DNA of 64,000 nucleotides, from positions 806,001-870,000 of the forward strand of contig JAWZYV010013174.1 in the NCBI GenBank assembly GCA_038373885.1, in the 5' to 3' direction. The stretch is from Cheiracanthium punctorium (Eukaryota > Arthropoda > Arachnida > Araneae > Cheiracanthiidae). The notes below the pieces were generated by a model. The model had not been told where the DNA came from. It did no database searches and saw only the letters and a program-made list of their open reading frames with translations. Position numbers and translations under genes: made by a program. Positions 1 to 11,656 of the stretch are shown here, piece after piece. Positions within the stretch are counted from its first letter, which is position 1; each line of letters opens with the position of its first letter.

Positions 1-132
1 GTTTTTTTCAGAAACTTAGCGTGAATACGGGTTAGGACCCCTTAGAAAAACCCCCACGGAGGGCACTCCACCCATCGGCCTAGAGCCCCGGGCGCAGTTA
101 ATCGGCCGTAATCGCACAAACAAAACAAACAT
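1..132 (+). repeat. tRNA-derived SINE, 3' part, cut by window edge
   Basis: The segment from about position 8 matches the body of the SINEs at 5.1, 9.3 and 61.9 kb: the GAAACTTAGCGTGAATACGG block, the CCCCTTAGAAA block, and a tail of ACAAAC repeats. The tRNA-like head lies outside the window. Family membership is seen by comparing copies inside the window. The family name is not known to me. Confidence 0.75.
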
Positions 133-391
133 ATCCCCGACATATTTTAGGACGAAATCCTCAAATTCTGTAAATCGTGTAATAAATGTGTGATGCAGAT
201 TTTACTAAGTGGGAAGTTTTTTACACAGGGCTGCATAAAAATTTAAATTTTATGCCTATTTAGATTATTCTTAAAGTTTTAATCGATACCATGAAATTCT
301 GAGCCAGTTTTCATGTGACGGTGTAATTTACTGTACATGTCTATGTTCAATACTTAGGGAATACAATTTTTTTGTCTGGACTACATATATA
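133..391. other. AT-rich spacer
   Basis: I see no open reading frame of interest and no repeat structure. The last ten bases form one copy of the TACATATATA sequence that flanks the next element. Confidence 0.5.
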
Positions 392-815
392 CAGGGTGGT
401 CCTTAATTCTATGTCAAAAATGTAAAAGGCAATAGAGGAGACCAACACGATTCAGAATCGTACAGCAATTTGGTGTTTTCATGTACCTGTTAATAATCAC
501 TTTGGAAGAAGTGTTGGTCTAAATTCTTAATCAAGTTTCATAAACAATTATTTTTTCTCCTGAACTTTCATCAATGAAACGGGATAGAATTACTAAACTA
601 CTTTTTTAGTTGAGTGGTTTCTGTAAAAATTGCGTTCGTTTTTGACAAACAATGATCGGAAAGTTCACTGTTACTTCAACACTTCTTCCAAAGTGATTAT
701 TAACAGGTACATGAAGACGACAATTTTGACAACACATTGGCATGTAATTATGAACTGTCTTGGTCTCCTCTACCTTTACATTTTTGACATATCTTTCAGG
801 ACAGCCCACCATTGA
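392..815. mobile_element. foldback MITE with long inverted arms
   Basis: The ends are inverted: CAGGGTGGTCC at the left and a degenerate reverse complement at the right. Inner arms also pair. The left arm at about 480-517 (ATGTACCTGTTAATAATCAC and on) has its reverse complement at about 678-714, and the GAGGAGACCAA block occurs inverted at both sides. The element is flanked by TACATATATA at 382-391 and 816-825, a possible target duplication, although AT-rich flanks make chance agreement possible. It carries no transposase, so it would be a non-autonomous DNA transposon. CAGGGTG-type ends recur at 28.2 and 38.7 kb. Confidence 0.7.
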
Positions 816-884
816 TACATATATACTTCTTATTTAGAAATTTAGGGTCTTTTATTCGCCGTGATTGTCAAGATAATATGTACG

Positions 885-1186
885 GCGGATATAATCCTAT
901 CATAATCGTGTCATAGAGCATTTCTGACAAAGCTTGCTGTGCGGCGTCGCATAGCCAGCTGTGTCAAAAATGTTCTTTATCTCTGTGGCAAGCAGTGGAC
1001 GATTCGATCGACCGCCATCTTGCTGGTAGTTAAATCGTGCGATGGCAACGGATATACTTTTTCTCCGTAATCTATCTAGATGTCCTCCTTAAGTATTTCA
1101 CTGACATCAAATTTATTCTTCGTGAATCAAAACGGCCAAAATATCAGAGTTGTGTCCTCACAGCGAGGTCACCGCGCATTAAAGGG
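885..1186 (-). mobile_element. piggyBac-like MITE fragment (relative of the 41.2 kb element)
   Basis: This segment resembles the interior of the TTAA element at 41155-41932, including GGTAGTTAAATCGTGCGATG and the paired GCTGTGCGGC / AGCCAGCTGTG stretch. It ends in AAAGGG followed by TTAA at 1187-1190, as expected for a piggyBac-type terminus and target. The opposite terminus is not visible, so it is a partial copy. Confidence 0.55.
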
Positions 1187-1190
1187 TTAA

Positions 1191-3387
1191 GACAACCATA
1201 TACTTACAAGGGAAGAAGTATTTCCAAGTCCTTACGGTTAGAACTGGTGTGCGAATTCTATTGACAAACCTGCTACAAGATCGTTCTATACCATTTCGGT
1301 TATTAGATATGGTTTCACTGTTGTTTGCATTCGTGTGTGCTAAGCTGCCACCACATTCACCAAAGGAAACAAAGTGATTCAAGTAACACCAATAAACGTT
1401 TACCCGAGCTATGATAATCCTTGAAAATTACTGTTTTCTCCTGTCTTCAAGATGTGACCTAATGCATATGAACGACTGTAGCATGTAAATTTCGCTCGAA
1501 AAAGGTCCACGTTTCTCCTAAAACTGCCGTCATGCGGGAACACTGTAAAATGTTAGGGTTAGTTTGCATATCTTCCGTCATGTTATAAGCTCGACCAACC
1601 TATCTGGCGATTAGTTACTAGGAGTGCTTAGCGTTTTGTGGCAACGACATGAATTTCGTGAATTATTATTATAGTCAAAATAGAAAAGGAAAAACGCTTT
1701 CTGATTAATATTTTTTCACACCACACAATATGAGAAAGCCTCAATTAGTAAATATATAAGTAAAACAAAGTTTTTCAAATATTGTACTAGAAAGTTGAAA
1801 AATAGCATGTCAGTCATAATCATTTTTTCAGTACTAGAACTTCTTTTCCTGTTGTTCATCCATAAAAACAAAATGGTCCAGTAGAATTAAGTAATGTGTA
1901 ACCTGTTTTAAGTTATATTTTCGAAATAAAAAGAGTATGAAATGATCGGAAAAATGAAGCTTTATGTATGATACCTTACAATTGCAGGAAAACAACGTAC
2001 GTTATTTATAGGATATCTATTGTCGTCAATATTTCATCTGCTGCTCCAGAGATGTTTTTGAAATACTTACAATGAGCACTAAATAACATCTATTGTTATA
2101 AGAATACCATAAAATGTCCTGTAAAATTCAAGTCGAAAAATTTTTTCTTAGTGTGTTATTATAAAAAGACAAGTGTTGCAACATAATAATTAGATATAAT
2201 TTTTTTGAGCATAGTAAGAAAACTCAAAAGTATTTTTAAAGACACTTTTCCAATGTTGAAAAAGACTGTTTATATTAATTCTGTAACTTTAAACTAAAAA
2301 GAAAAATAGTTATAAAAAATCAGTTTGAAGCCTAAAATAATTTTTATGCATTCTATATTTTTATATACTTTTATATATATATTAAATAGAAGTGTGTTGA
2401 ATATAATGTAGATAATTTCTATGTGCGTTTATTTATTTATTTTTTTATCGTGTAGATCTTGATTTACAGACGGTAAAAGAAAATCAGGGACAGGTAAAAA
2501 ATTTAACTCCTCATTTCTTAAAACAATATTTGATTAGTTGACGAAAAATAACATGTCAAAAGCGCTAAAAGTTTAAAATGCTCAATTTTGATTTTTGGAA
2601 AATATTTAAACTTTAATGTGAATTTATCTAGTGTTTATATCATTGTTTCAAACCTGTTAATCAAATTTTCGAAAGAAATAATATTATATTTGTGTATATT
2701 GCACCAACGAAGTTATTCCAATAATACCCAGAAAGTATATACAAAGTAATATAATGCCTTAGTAGTAACATAATAGCAAAAAGTACCTTCTAATTTTTAA
2801 TTGTATGATTTAACATACTTGTAAAAAGTGTATGAACAAAACACAAACTGATATCTCTTATTATTAACTTAAATATGCATTATTCTCAAAATACGATATG
2901 TTTTGACTGCTTTTGTGCTTCACTCAATTACCAGCAGTCATGAGCTAACTGCGAATAATAAAAGGCACACTCATCACAAAGTTGTCAATAGGTTTTCAAG
3001 GTGAAAATCATTCCGTCTTTCAACCCTTGAACTGCAAAATTTTAGTTACTGCGTTGGAACGCATTAACAGAATGTTAGTTGAAGGTGTCAAATGTTAACC
3101 CTGTCATAATTTTAATGTTAAATATATAATATTTTTATTCATCGGAAAAAGAACGCGAATAAATAATATATTATGTATGCAGCTTATCCAACGTATAATT
3201 TGACCGGCATTTGCTTTCGTAATCGTTGGTCTCAGTTGCGTATTTTCAAAGAACAGAAATAGTCCAAATTAGATGCAGAGTGAAGACACTAAAAAATTGA
3301 AGCGAAAATAAATAAATAAATAAATAAATTTGTGAAAAAATACACAATCCAAATTTATAGACAGCCCCCAGGTTCTCATATTCATAC
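1191..3387. other. AT-rich spacer, nothing recognised
   Basis: About 2.2 kb of AT-rich sequence with no supported gene. The only simple structure is an (AAAT)n microsatellite at about 3307-3331. Short open frames here have no recognisable domain. Confidence 0.5.
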
Positions 3388-3391
3388 TTAA

Positions 3392-3667
3392 CCCATTTGT
3401 GCCCAGATATTTTTGCGACTTTCTTAAATTTTTGCTAATACCTGGAATAATAGATAAATTTCTGATGTCAACTTCTTGAACAAGGGGTGATTTCTTTTAA
3501 AAACAGTATGCATAAAAATTTTAATGTCTACATTCTACTCCGTAATGTTAAAATATTTTGTGGAGTTGAGGTTCAATACTCGTGAATAAAGGCCAGGAAA
3601 AATAAATAACGTTTTCGACTAATAGCGATAATGCCGTCCCAAAAAAGGGACACTAGGCATAAATGGG
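3392..3667. mobile_element. short TTAA-targeting MITE (piggyBac-like)
   Basis: Left end CCCATTTGTGCCCAG is preceded by TTAA (3388-3391). The right end reads CTAGGCATAAATGGG and is followed by TTAT (3668-3671). The terminal inverted repeats match at about 13 of 15 positions. CCC...GGG termini next to TTAA are the hallmark of piggyBac-type insertion. At 276 bp it is non-autonomous. Confidence 0.7.
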
Positions 3668-3671
3668 TTAT

Positions 3672-4485
3672 AGAATTCTTGCCCCTTCGAAAACACTGCA
3701 AACACAAAAAGTTTGATATTGGTACCACTAATATTCACTGAGATATGATGAAACATGGCATTTACTGACTTAAACTACTTCACAAATGTGGTCATTTACA
3801 TGTTTTCAGGGGCTATTTTTAAAATTAAGTACATGATAAAGGCGATACCGTTTCGAAAAGTATTTCGGAATCAGCCAATCGAGTAAATTGGCGGAATTAC
3901 ATTTTACTCGTTGTGTGTTGCATCATGCCTGTAATGCCGAGGAAAGTTCAAAAGGAATTTCAGTCACGTTTCTGTCAATGTATTTTAGTTCGAGGAAGAC
4001 ACTCGCAGCACATGTGATGAGCAGGATATATATGTTACATTAATTTTACCGAGCTTTGTTTTTGTTTGAAGTAACATGCGAGAAAGCACTTGCTATGTTA
4101 TTGTTTCAGATTACTCTATTAAAATTGTATCAGTTTGTGTACGGTGTTTTTATGTATTATACAAAATAGACATTTTTTGTTTTCAAAAAGAGTGATCAGG
4201 CAAATAATGTACGTTTTTTAAAGAGCAGCAATGCTTTTACCATGATCGTACATATTTTAAAACCCCTGAGAGCACGATATGTTCCCATATCCATTTATGT
4301 ACGATCCCTACACTGTGCGACAAAACTTGGACCTTCAATTTCTCCATTGCATTTACTACTTTTGTAATTTTGTTAAACTTTTTGTAATTGTAATGATTTT
4401 GCATGGGTGAGATTTCTCTAAATACGAATGTAAAAAGCTGGGGGTTGTATACAAATCTAGATATTATGAATATTTTTAATATATA
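3672..4485. other. AT-rich spacer
   Basis: I see no gene and no clear repeat in this stretch. Confidence 0.4.
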
Positions 4486-4486
4486 C

Positions 4487-5622
4487 TAGCTGCTACCCCT
4501 CGACTTCGTCCGCGTAGGCTTTAGAGTCTGGTCCCGAGAGAAATGAAGCATGTGTGAATAACACATATGTTTGCGACAAAAGAAACTGCATTTAAATATT
4601 ATTTGCTCTTTACTTATTTTAAGGGAAGTATAATGTATGGTACTATACTTCATTTAAAATAAGAGAGTATGCAGAGTTAGTAAATTTAGATTTTTTTCAA
4701 GCATTTGGGAATAGAGACAGTTACAGCAGTATTTGCGAACTGTTTTGAGTGTTCTTGTAAAATAAATATTTATGCTATATGCCTGAATTTTAGCCTATGT
4801 TAATCAGGAATAGTGCAGCTTTCTATTAGCGAAAATGTTTTAGAATCGGTTCTATAGTTACAGAGATAAAAGAGAGCCTAATGTATTAGAATTATTTTGA
4901 GTGTTACTGTAAAGGAACTATTTGCGCTACATGCATGAATTTTAGCCTATAATACTCAAGAATAGTGTAGCTTACTATCAGTGAAAAAAGTTTTGGAATC
5001 GGTTCAGTACTTACAGATATACACATAGAGCGTAATGTATTTCCTATGAGTATCCTTGTAAAAGAACTATTTGTGATCTATGCATAAAAGGAAGCCTGTA
5101 ACACTCAGGGTTCCACCAGTATCTAAGAGGTTCTGCTCTCATAACTGGAAGGCTGGAGGTACCAGGTTCAAACCCCGGTCGCGCCAGTCGACCTAGCCGT
5201 TCGCAGTTTTCCGTGGTTTTCTCCAAAACCTATCGCAAATACAGGCTAGGATCCCTTAGAAAGTTCCCCACAGAGGAATTCCTCATATAGGCCTAGGACC
5301 CTAGTGCAGTCAATCGGTCTTAATCCACAAACAAACAAACAATAATACTCAGGAATAGTGTAACTTTCAATCAGTGAAAGAAGTTTTAGAATCGGTTTAG
5401 TAGCTATAAAATTTCCATAGAGCGCAATGCATTAGAATTATTTTGAGTGTTTTTGTAAAACAATTATTTATGCGATATGCATGAAAGTTTGCCTGTATGT
5501 TAATCCAGGGCATAAGCTATCTTCATTACAAATTTTTCCAGATCCGCTTAACCAGTTTTGTGTGATTCAGTCAAAAACATCTAAACACACAAACGTACAC
5601 ATTTATATTATAGGTAGGATTT
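4487..5622 (+). repeat. retroposon-like repeat with ~150-bp internal tandem units
   Basis: The block begins with CTAGCTGCTACCCCTCGACT and ends with TTATATTATAGGTAGGAT. Head and tail of this style are common on dispersed non-LTR-type repeats of arthropods, but I cannot assign a family. Inside, a unit of roughly 150 bp recurs about four times. Landmarks are TTTTGAGTGTT, GAATTTTAGCCTAT, AATCAGGAATAGTG-like blocks and TTTTAGAATCGGTT. The third/fourth unit is split by the SINE at 5111-5342. Confidence 0.6.
5111..5342 (+). mobile_element. tRNA-derived SINE inserted in the repeat
   Basis: The head has a Pol III B-box-like GGTTCAAACCCC, followed by the shared SINE body (CCGTGGTTTTCTCCAAAACC, CCCTTAGAAAG) and an ACAAACAAACAAAC tail. 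The flanks TAACACTCAGG (about 5100-5110) and TAATACTCAGG (about 5343-5353) differ at one base and look like the target-site duplication. The surrounding repeat units show what the empty site should be. Confidence 0.85.
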
Positions 5623-5639
5623 AGAAATTTATGAACTTT

Positions 5640-6225
5640 AAGAAACACATTTGAACTTTTCTTTCTAATACTTTTTAATTTGGCGTAAAATCAACATAAT
5701 TTCCATTCCATTTCATGTTTTTCAAATGCATGTGAATCTGCAAATAGAATTTCTGCTTCATTCAAAAGCATAAATCACTTTGTGCGTTTAATTAATAATT
5801 AGAAAAGTAATTAAGATTTCGAAATTCTGAGCCTCAGGTTCACTTTACCGAAGTCATGGGCTTATATGCTCAAATTTTCAAAGCTCTGCTTTCCGTAGAT
5901 TTGTCTGAAGAACATTCATTTTTATTATTATAGATAGATAGATTTGGCATAAAACTGGCATAATTTCCGTGTATTTAATGTTTTTCAGATGCACTCGCTT
6001 CTTCATTGAAGTAATAGCATTCTTGTTAGCTCAAAACATGAATCATTTGATACGGGCGAAACTCGCCAAGCATGGCAACGTAAACACGGTTCTTAATTAA
6101 TAAGTAAAAAAGTAATTAAAAATCTAAAATTCTAAGTAGCCTATATCCTTCTCCAGGGTCCCATCTATATCTAAACCAAAATTCATCCTAATCGATTCAG
6201 CGGTTTAGGCGTGAAAGCGTCATAA
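5640..6225 (+). repeat. retroposon-like repeat tail region
   Basis: AT-rich sequence ending in a stretch with CGATTCAGCGGTTTAGGCGT and TTTCGCATTTATAATAT. This is the same style of 3' end as the adjacent repeats. No coding trace was recognised. Confidence 0.4.
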
Positions 6226-6229
6226 ACAA

Positions 6230-6640
6230 ACAAACTAACTTTCGCATTTATAATATCAGTTTGGATTATGTTAATTAGTATTTTCCACCTAGTGGCGACT
6301 TTGGAATTTCCAACGATTTTAAAAAATGCGTTTCTTTTCGTTATTATAGTTGCTTCAAAAGTCATAGAGCTGAAAAATCGCCAAGGGTAGCTCGAGCAGT
6401 AAACAAAATGCTTTGAGTTTAGTAAATTTTTACACCAAAGCCTTTTAACCTAATTACATTTATAACTCATTTTTAAACTCATGACGTCAAAATCGCGTAA
6501 TTCTCAGTTGCAATATCTAAGATGAGTTGGTGAAAGAAGGGGAAAAAAATTCACGTCGTTTTAATTTTCTTCAGCATCTGATAATGTGGAAGTTTATTAT
6601 TTCGCCGTGGTGTTATTGTTTGTCCAAGCTTGTTAACCGA
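6230..6640. repeat. direct repeat unit 1 of a ~410-bp pair
   Basis: This unit is repeated, diverged, at 6945-7355. Shared blocks in order are CGATTTTAAAAAATGCG, AAAAATCGCCAAG, TTTTAACCTAATTA, CATTTTTAAACTCATGACG, TCTCAGTTGCAATATCTAA and GTGGTGT. The function is unknown. It may be part of one dispersed retroposon family. Confidence 0.75.
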
Positions 6641-6944
6641 ATTAGAATTTCTGATGCATTTTTAAACTTGTGACATCAAAATGACGTTAATTCCATTTAT
6701 GATATAGATCGCCAGCATATAGATGGTACGTCACATGATCACTATTTTACACAATCGGAAATTGAAAAAGTTTTTTAGGAGAAAATTATTGAAAATTCGA
6801 AACAAATCGTGGAACCATTGGATTTTCAGAATTTTAAAGTTGATTACGGACTATGGACTTCGGACTTCTATGTCGTTTTACATATCTGTACAAAATTTCA
6901 AGCCGATCGGTCGAACGGCATGAAAGGAGTTCCCAGAAAAACAA

Positions 6945-7355
6945 ACAAACTTTCACATTTATATAACAGATGCTAATTAATATTTTCTACCTCTTGACGA
7001 CTTTTGAATTTCCGACGATTTTAAAAAATGCGTTTTCTTTTGCTATTGGTTGCTTTTATTTTCGTTATGGCTGCTTCAAAAATCATACTGCTCAAAAATC
7101 GCCAAGTCTAGGTTGTGCAATAAATGTAATTCTTTGCATTTAGTACATTTTTGCGTCGAAGAATTTTAACCTAATTAGATTTCTTACTCATTTTTAAACT
7201 CATGACGTCAAAACCGCGTCATTCTCAGTTGCAATATCTAACATGAATTACTGAAAGAAGAAGAAAAAAAAAACAAGTTATTTTACTTTTCTGCAGTATC
7301 TGGTAGAAGTTTATTATTGACGCTCGTGGTGTAATTTTTTGTAAGAGCTTGTTAA
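6945..7355. repeat. direct repeat unit 2 of a ~410-bp pair
   Basis: Diverged second copy of 6230-6640, in the same orientation and offset by about 715 bp. The units are separated by about 300 bp holding another repeat tail (GAACGGCATGAAAGGAGTTC followed by CTTTCACATTTATATAAC). Confidence 0.75.
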
Positions 7356-7579
7356 GGATTTGTGACGTCAAGTTTTAACTGCCGTAAAATAATTCCTAAA
7401 AATCTGCAAATTATGCTACATATTCAGAAAGAACTGTTTTTAAAAGAAAATTTTCTCCTCTATTCGATGATGTAAATGCCGTTTTGCTACAAACGTAATT
7501 ACGGTCGTTATTACGAATTCGGTGAGGAAAAATTCAAAAAATCGCTAAAAATAAAAAAAATTCTAATTGGAATTTCGAA

Positions 7580-7712
7580 AATTTTAATAGTTAGTCTGCT
7601 ATTCGGGGCGAAGAGGAATCCAACGAATCAAAAATCATTAAAATCGGTCCAGCCATTCTTGAGTTATAAGTGTTGGAACAAACCCGACTTTGTTTTATGT
7701 ATAGAGATATAT
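7580..7712 (+). repeat. short retroposon-like tail fragment
   Basis: The stretch AAAATCGGTCCAGCCATTCT followed by GAGTTATAAGTG has the style of the 3' ends of arthropod non-LTR repeats. There is too little for family assignment. Confidence 0.35.
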
Positions 7713-7714
7713 AT

Positions 7715-9323
7715 TTTTTTACGCTTCAAACTTTTAGTATCTTTACTCTACCACTCTGCGTATAATTTTGGCCATTTTCGTAGCTATAAATTATGCATCT
7801 AGGACAAATGGTTGCGAAGTCGACTAATACTTGGGTACGCTGTATTAACATGCAGGTAAAGCTGGAAAACTCTACAAAACATAAACGATGAGAATCAACT
7901 AGGTTAACTAAAGAAAGGGTCATTAATTTTACTTAGAAACCTAAATTCATTCCAGTAATAGCCGGTAAGTAAACATAAAATTTGTCATCCCACAACATTA
8001 AAAAAATAAAAAATAAAATAAAAGTTCATCTTCACCTCAGACTGAATTTTAACAACACCCTTCTACTAGCGACTAATCATAAAAAGAAAAAATAAATAAA
8101 CATTTTTTTTCTTACTCCCGTGATTTTTCCATCTAAGCAGAAAATAAATGTTATCGCGGTTTTAAACACCTTCTATTACGCCGGCGTAACTCTAACCCCC
8201 GTCATGTGACGAAACAAAACAAAGATAGAGCTAAAAAATAATCTGCAAAGTCATGTTTTGATAGAAAACATAACGAGATAATGTCTTTAGCTGGTGAGAC
8301 TGTCCGCGTAATATATATATATATATATTTTTTTTTTCCTCTCCAACAGGCCTCTTATTTCTCTTTCCCCCCCTTTTTATTCAAGTAGGGGGAACTATTA
8401 ATGCATGGGGCAAATAATCCATCAGTTGTTTAACGGCGCTCATTTGTTAGTTGCTGCTTCATTTTTTATGTCGTCCGAGTTTCTATTAAGGATTTAATTT
8501 TATTTAATGCGCAGCGGGGGAAAGAACACAGATTGGATGTAAAAGAAGGAAAATTAATGACTGCTTAATTTGCTGTTGAGTGGGCGCGGTCGAAAGGGGT
8601 TTTGTCACGTGGTCTCCGGGCTTTTATTTTCTTCTATTTTTTTCCTTAAATCCCACTGATTGAGGGATCAACTTGCAAGAGACAGCTGCAAGTGTTTGGA
8701 GACTAATCAAAAAATACTTTACCTGTTTCATACGTCCTTGGCTTAAATTGATTTTTTTTTCTTCTCGTAGTTTTTATTTTGCTCGGAACTAACCGACTCT
8801 TGATAGGACGAGATGTTAGGCTTTTTCATGTGAAGTTATGTTTATAAATTTCATAACTGATTGAAACTTAATTTCAATACATATACCAAGGAAAATTCTC
8901 AGAAGAAAGTCTTGTAAAAATGTATTGTTTCATTGTAAATTTTAAAGCATTTCTTAAAAGGATATCAACTTGTAGCTTTTGCGAGAGTTTCGTTTTACCC
9001 ACCGATCAATCTGTTGCTCCATGTAAAATCATGTTTGAAAAAGTAAATTAGCTTAACTCAATACAAAATTTGAATTACTTTAATTTTCAATTATTGCAAA
9101 CTATTAAATGCAATTCTCTTTAATGAAAAATAGGTATTTATTTTTTTGCATAATTTGTAAAACTGTCCATAATAAAACGAATCCGCTTTTTAATGTGAGC
9201 ATAACTTATCCTAAGAAATTCTAAGCTCGTAAAATATTTACGTAAGTATAGCGTTGGTATCACCTAGTGTCAGTTTGAGAGTTGTCGTTCAAGATTATTT
9301 TTCTCTTGTTTTTAATTTTTTTC
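7715..9323. other. spacer with a less AT-rich block at 8130-8660
   Basis: No gene recognised. There is an (AT)n run at about 8311-8329. The part at 8130-8660 is less AT-rich than its surroundings and free of repeat hallmarks, so it could be conserved non-coding DNA. Sequence alone gives no positive evidence of function. Confidence 0.3.
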
Positions 9324-9334
9324 ATTTAGGAATT

Positions 9335-9611
9335 GCCTCACCATGGCACAGTGGTTATGTCAATAGAAATGGTAGACGAGCGAAGTGTGAAGGTCCCAGG
9401 TTTGTGGGTCCCATCTCGCGTCCGTCGACCTATCCGGAGTTTTCCGTGGTTTTCTCCGAAACTTAGCGTAAATAGGGGTTAGGGCCCATTAGAAAGACCC
9501 CCATGGAGGGCATCTCCCCCTTGTGGTGTTTTCCTACTGACGAGGATTTATAAGCGGCTCGGAGCCAAGCACACAAATCCGATATACGTGTTCACAATAA
9601 CAATAACAACA
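9335..9611 (+). mobile_element. complete tRNA-derived SINE with perfect target duplications
   Basis: Flanked by identical 11-bp direct repeats ATTTAGGAATT at 9324-9334 and 9612-9622. The A-box-like TGGCACAGTGGTTA is at 9344-9357 and a B-box-like GGTCCCAGGTTTGTGGGTCC is at about 9392. The shared body contains CCGTGGTTTTCTCCGAAACT, and the tail is an imperfect (CAA)n. Such elements are transcribed by RNA polymerase III and mobilised in trans by LINE enzymes. The exact duplications suggest a fairly recent insertion. Confidence 0.92.
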
Positions 9612-9622
9612 ATTTAGGAATT

Positions 9623-10590
9623 CACATTTTATTACTTTCTTTTATATACTTAATATACTTTATTACTTCAAATGATGTACTGATAGTAAATATATCAATC
9701 GTTGTGGTTCAAATTCTGCCCTCAGTAACGGGAATCTGCTATAAAATCCCACTTCTAAATTTACTTCATTTTCCCTCTTAAACACTGACATCCAAAAGAA
9801 AGTGCTTGTCATGATATTTCTTACGGAGTGAAGGGATGATAAAATTTAAAAATCGCTCATTTTTGTAAATTAATTTAACCTTGACATTCATACATGGCTT
9901 GGGTCATACATCATTATTATCTGCTTAGATTGAGTCTAATGAAGTATAATGTTAATGAAGTATATCATACTTTGACTATTTTGTTTTGCGGCAAGACATC
10001 CAAAATTCACTTGTATCTTTCATAAAATGTGAATCTCAAGGACACTCAAAGTATGAGCCCTCCCTCCTACCCCTTCCAAATTTGGAGGACTCTTGTTACC
10101 AAACTGGAAACAACATATTTAGGATGACTTTTTTTATTAAATTAGGCAATACTTTTCATAGATATGATTTTTTTTAAATGTTCCTCCTTATCTTATCACC
10201 CTATGCGATTAATGAAGCCGTGTTTTAACCGGTGATTGGATAGCAAACGAATTTAATTTTAAGTCTTATAATTTTATTTTAAGTCTTCCATACTACATTG
10301 GTTATCATTAATTAAGGAAAAATCACATAAATGACAATTACTCAAAACATTTCATGTAGAATTAAATGAAACTGACCTGCAGTATACGATCTATAGTAAG
10401 CTGTAAAATAACATGAAAAGAAATATCCAGACACGCAGGGTGTTATAAATTATACATTCCGTATATGTTTCCTGATTTTATACATTCCGTATATGTATAA
10501 ATCAACACATTGAACGTGTCAGTTTGGTAGACGGTAAATATCTTTAATACGGAATATGATTCCCCATAGAAGCAATATAACACTTACAAA
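9623..10590. other. AT-rich spacer
   Basis: I see no supported gene. A short local direct repeat occurs at 10451-10500 (TATACATTCCGTATATGT twice). Confidence 0.5.
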
Positions 10591-10859
10591 AATGTGTGAT
10601 GCTGTCAACTATGAGTTCTCTCAACAATGCTTGTCCTAGGCATTTTTCTAAGTGGTGCGAGGCGCAAAATTGCGCCCCTCCCCCTACATACACACACACG
10701 CATGTGGCTATAAAAGTTTTCAGAGAAGTAAAACCAGGATTTCAACAATATACGGACACTCAAATATACATAAATTTCTAGTAAGGTATTTTGGCGCCCG
10801 CTTAGAGATGACTTCTTGTGCGGTCGTACCGTTTGCTCTCCCCTAGCACCGGCTCTGTC

Positions 10860-11400
10860 TATCAGTTCCTTTGGAAGCGAGAGCCATTCATCTCAAAGCA
10901 GTTACTAGTGTGGCGAAGATTCTGTTTAAGAGGACTGAGAGCAGCTTTACGTCTTCTGACGTCACCCCTGATACGCTCGACAGGATTTAGGTCCTGTTGA
11001 TTGAGCTGGTCACGTCATGCTTGCTGCTGATGACCGTCATCCGGATGCGAATCCTGTGTGCGTTCTAGTATTGTCGTCCTTAAGCAAGAAATCAACAGCT
11101 ATTGCCCCAGCATAAGGGTACACCTAAGCATCATGGACGTAATCTCTATTGGTCTGAGCATTCACAGTTCTATGTGGGAAAACATGGAGGTTTGTACATC
11201 CACCCAAAGAGGCCACACCCCAAACGCAGACACACCCTCTTGCATATGCGTCAATTTCACGGATGTTTCATGGATGATAACAGGTTACAGGCTCACTCCA
11301 AATCAAACAACGCCTACTACCGCTTTGGATGATAAGCCTGGACTCATCCGCAAAGAGAACAGATCTCCACTGATAGTTTGCCAGGACAGGACAGCTCCCG
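10860..11400 (-). pseudogene. decayed Tc1-like transposase
   Basis: Read on the minus strand in shifting frames, the order of motifs is that of a Tc1/mariner DDE transposase. At about 11395-11300 there is QWRSVLFADESR, with the first catalytic Asp, and then IQSGSRRCLIW. Around 11100-11060, in another frame, VYPYAGAIAVDFLLKDDN precedes TRTHTGF and marks the second Asp region. At about 11005-10985 WPAQS-like and PVERI-like residues mark the third acidic position. Several stops and frame changes separate these pieces, so no full protein is possible. Terminal repeats were not identified. It is a different lineage from the transposon at 47.8 kb. Confidence 0.75.
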
Positions 11401-11656
11401 TCGCTGAATGCGTCGTTACGTCCTTCCTGGAGATACCCACTCCCGTCACAATTTGGATCCTCATCAGAAGGTGGAGGACTTGAATATTGGTACCACTCAG
11501 AAACTGCAATCGACAGCCGACAGGACTTTCGGAACGACGGATTTAACATGCACGTACATCACTTGTACACGATGGTTTTTAGTGGTAAGTGAAAATCGAA
11601 CCCACAGCCTTCCGGTTACGAGCCCAGTTCCTTAAACACTAGGCTACTACGGCCCA
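11401..11656 (-). mobile_element. second-family tRNA-derived SINE (minus strand), 3' limit uncertain
   Basis: The reverse complement begins with a tRNA-like head: GGGCCGTAGTAGCCTAGTG (A box region) and GTGGGTTCGATTTTCACT (B box). A body with GCATGTTAAATCCGTCG and CCGAAAGTCCTG follows. It abuts the Tc1 relic, so it may have inserted into it. The 3' limit near 11401 is uncertain. The head is a clear Pol III promoter relic rather than a functional tRNA: only the head is tRNA-like, the sequence continues, and no cloverleaf was established. Confidence 0.65.

Noticed and set aside
5111..5190. Functional tRNA genes at SINE heads (also 9335, 11656, 24345, 46358, 61868)
   Set aside because: Only Pol III box-like sequences are present. 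The sequence continues into a shared non-tRNA body, and no cloverleaf with proper acceptor stem was found.
11058..11635. Plus-strand frames over the Tc1 relic and SINE
   Set aside because: They are antisense shadows. The recognisable transposase motifs are on the minus strand.
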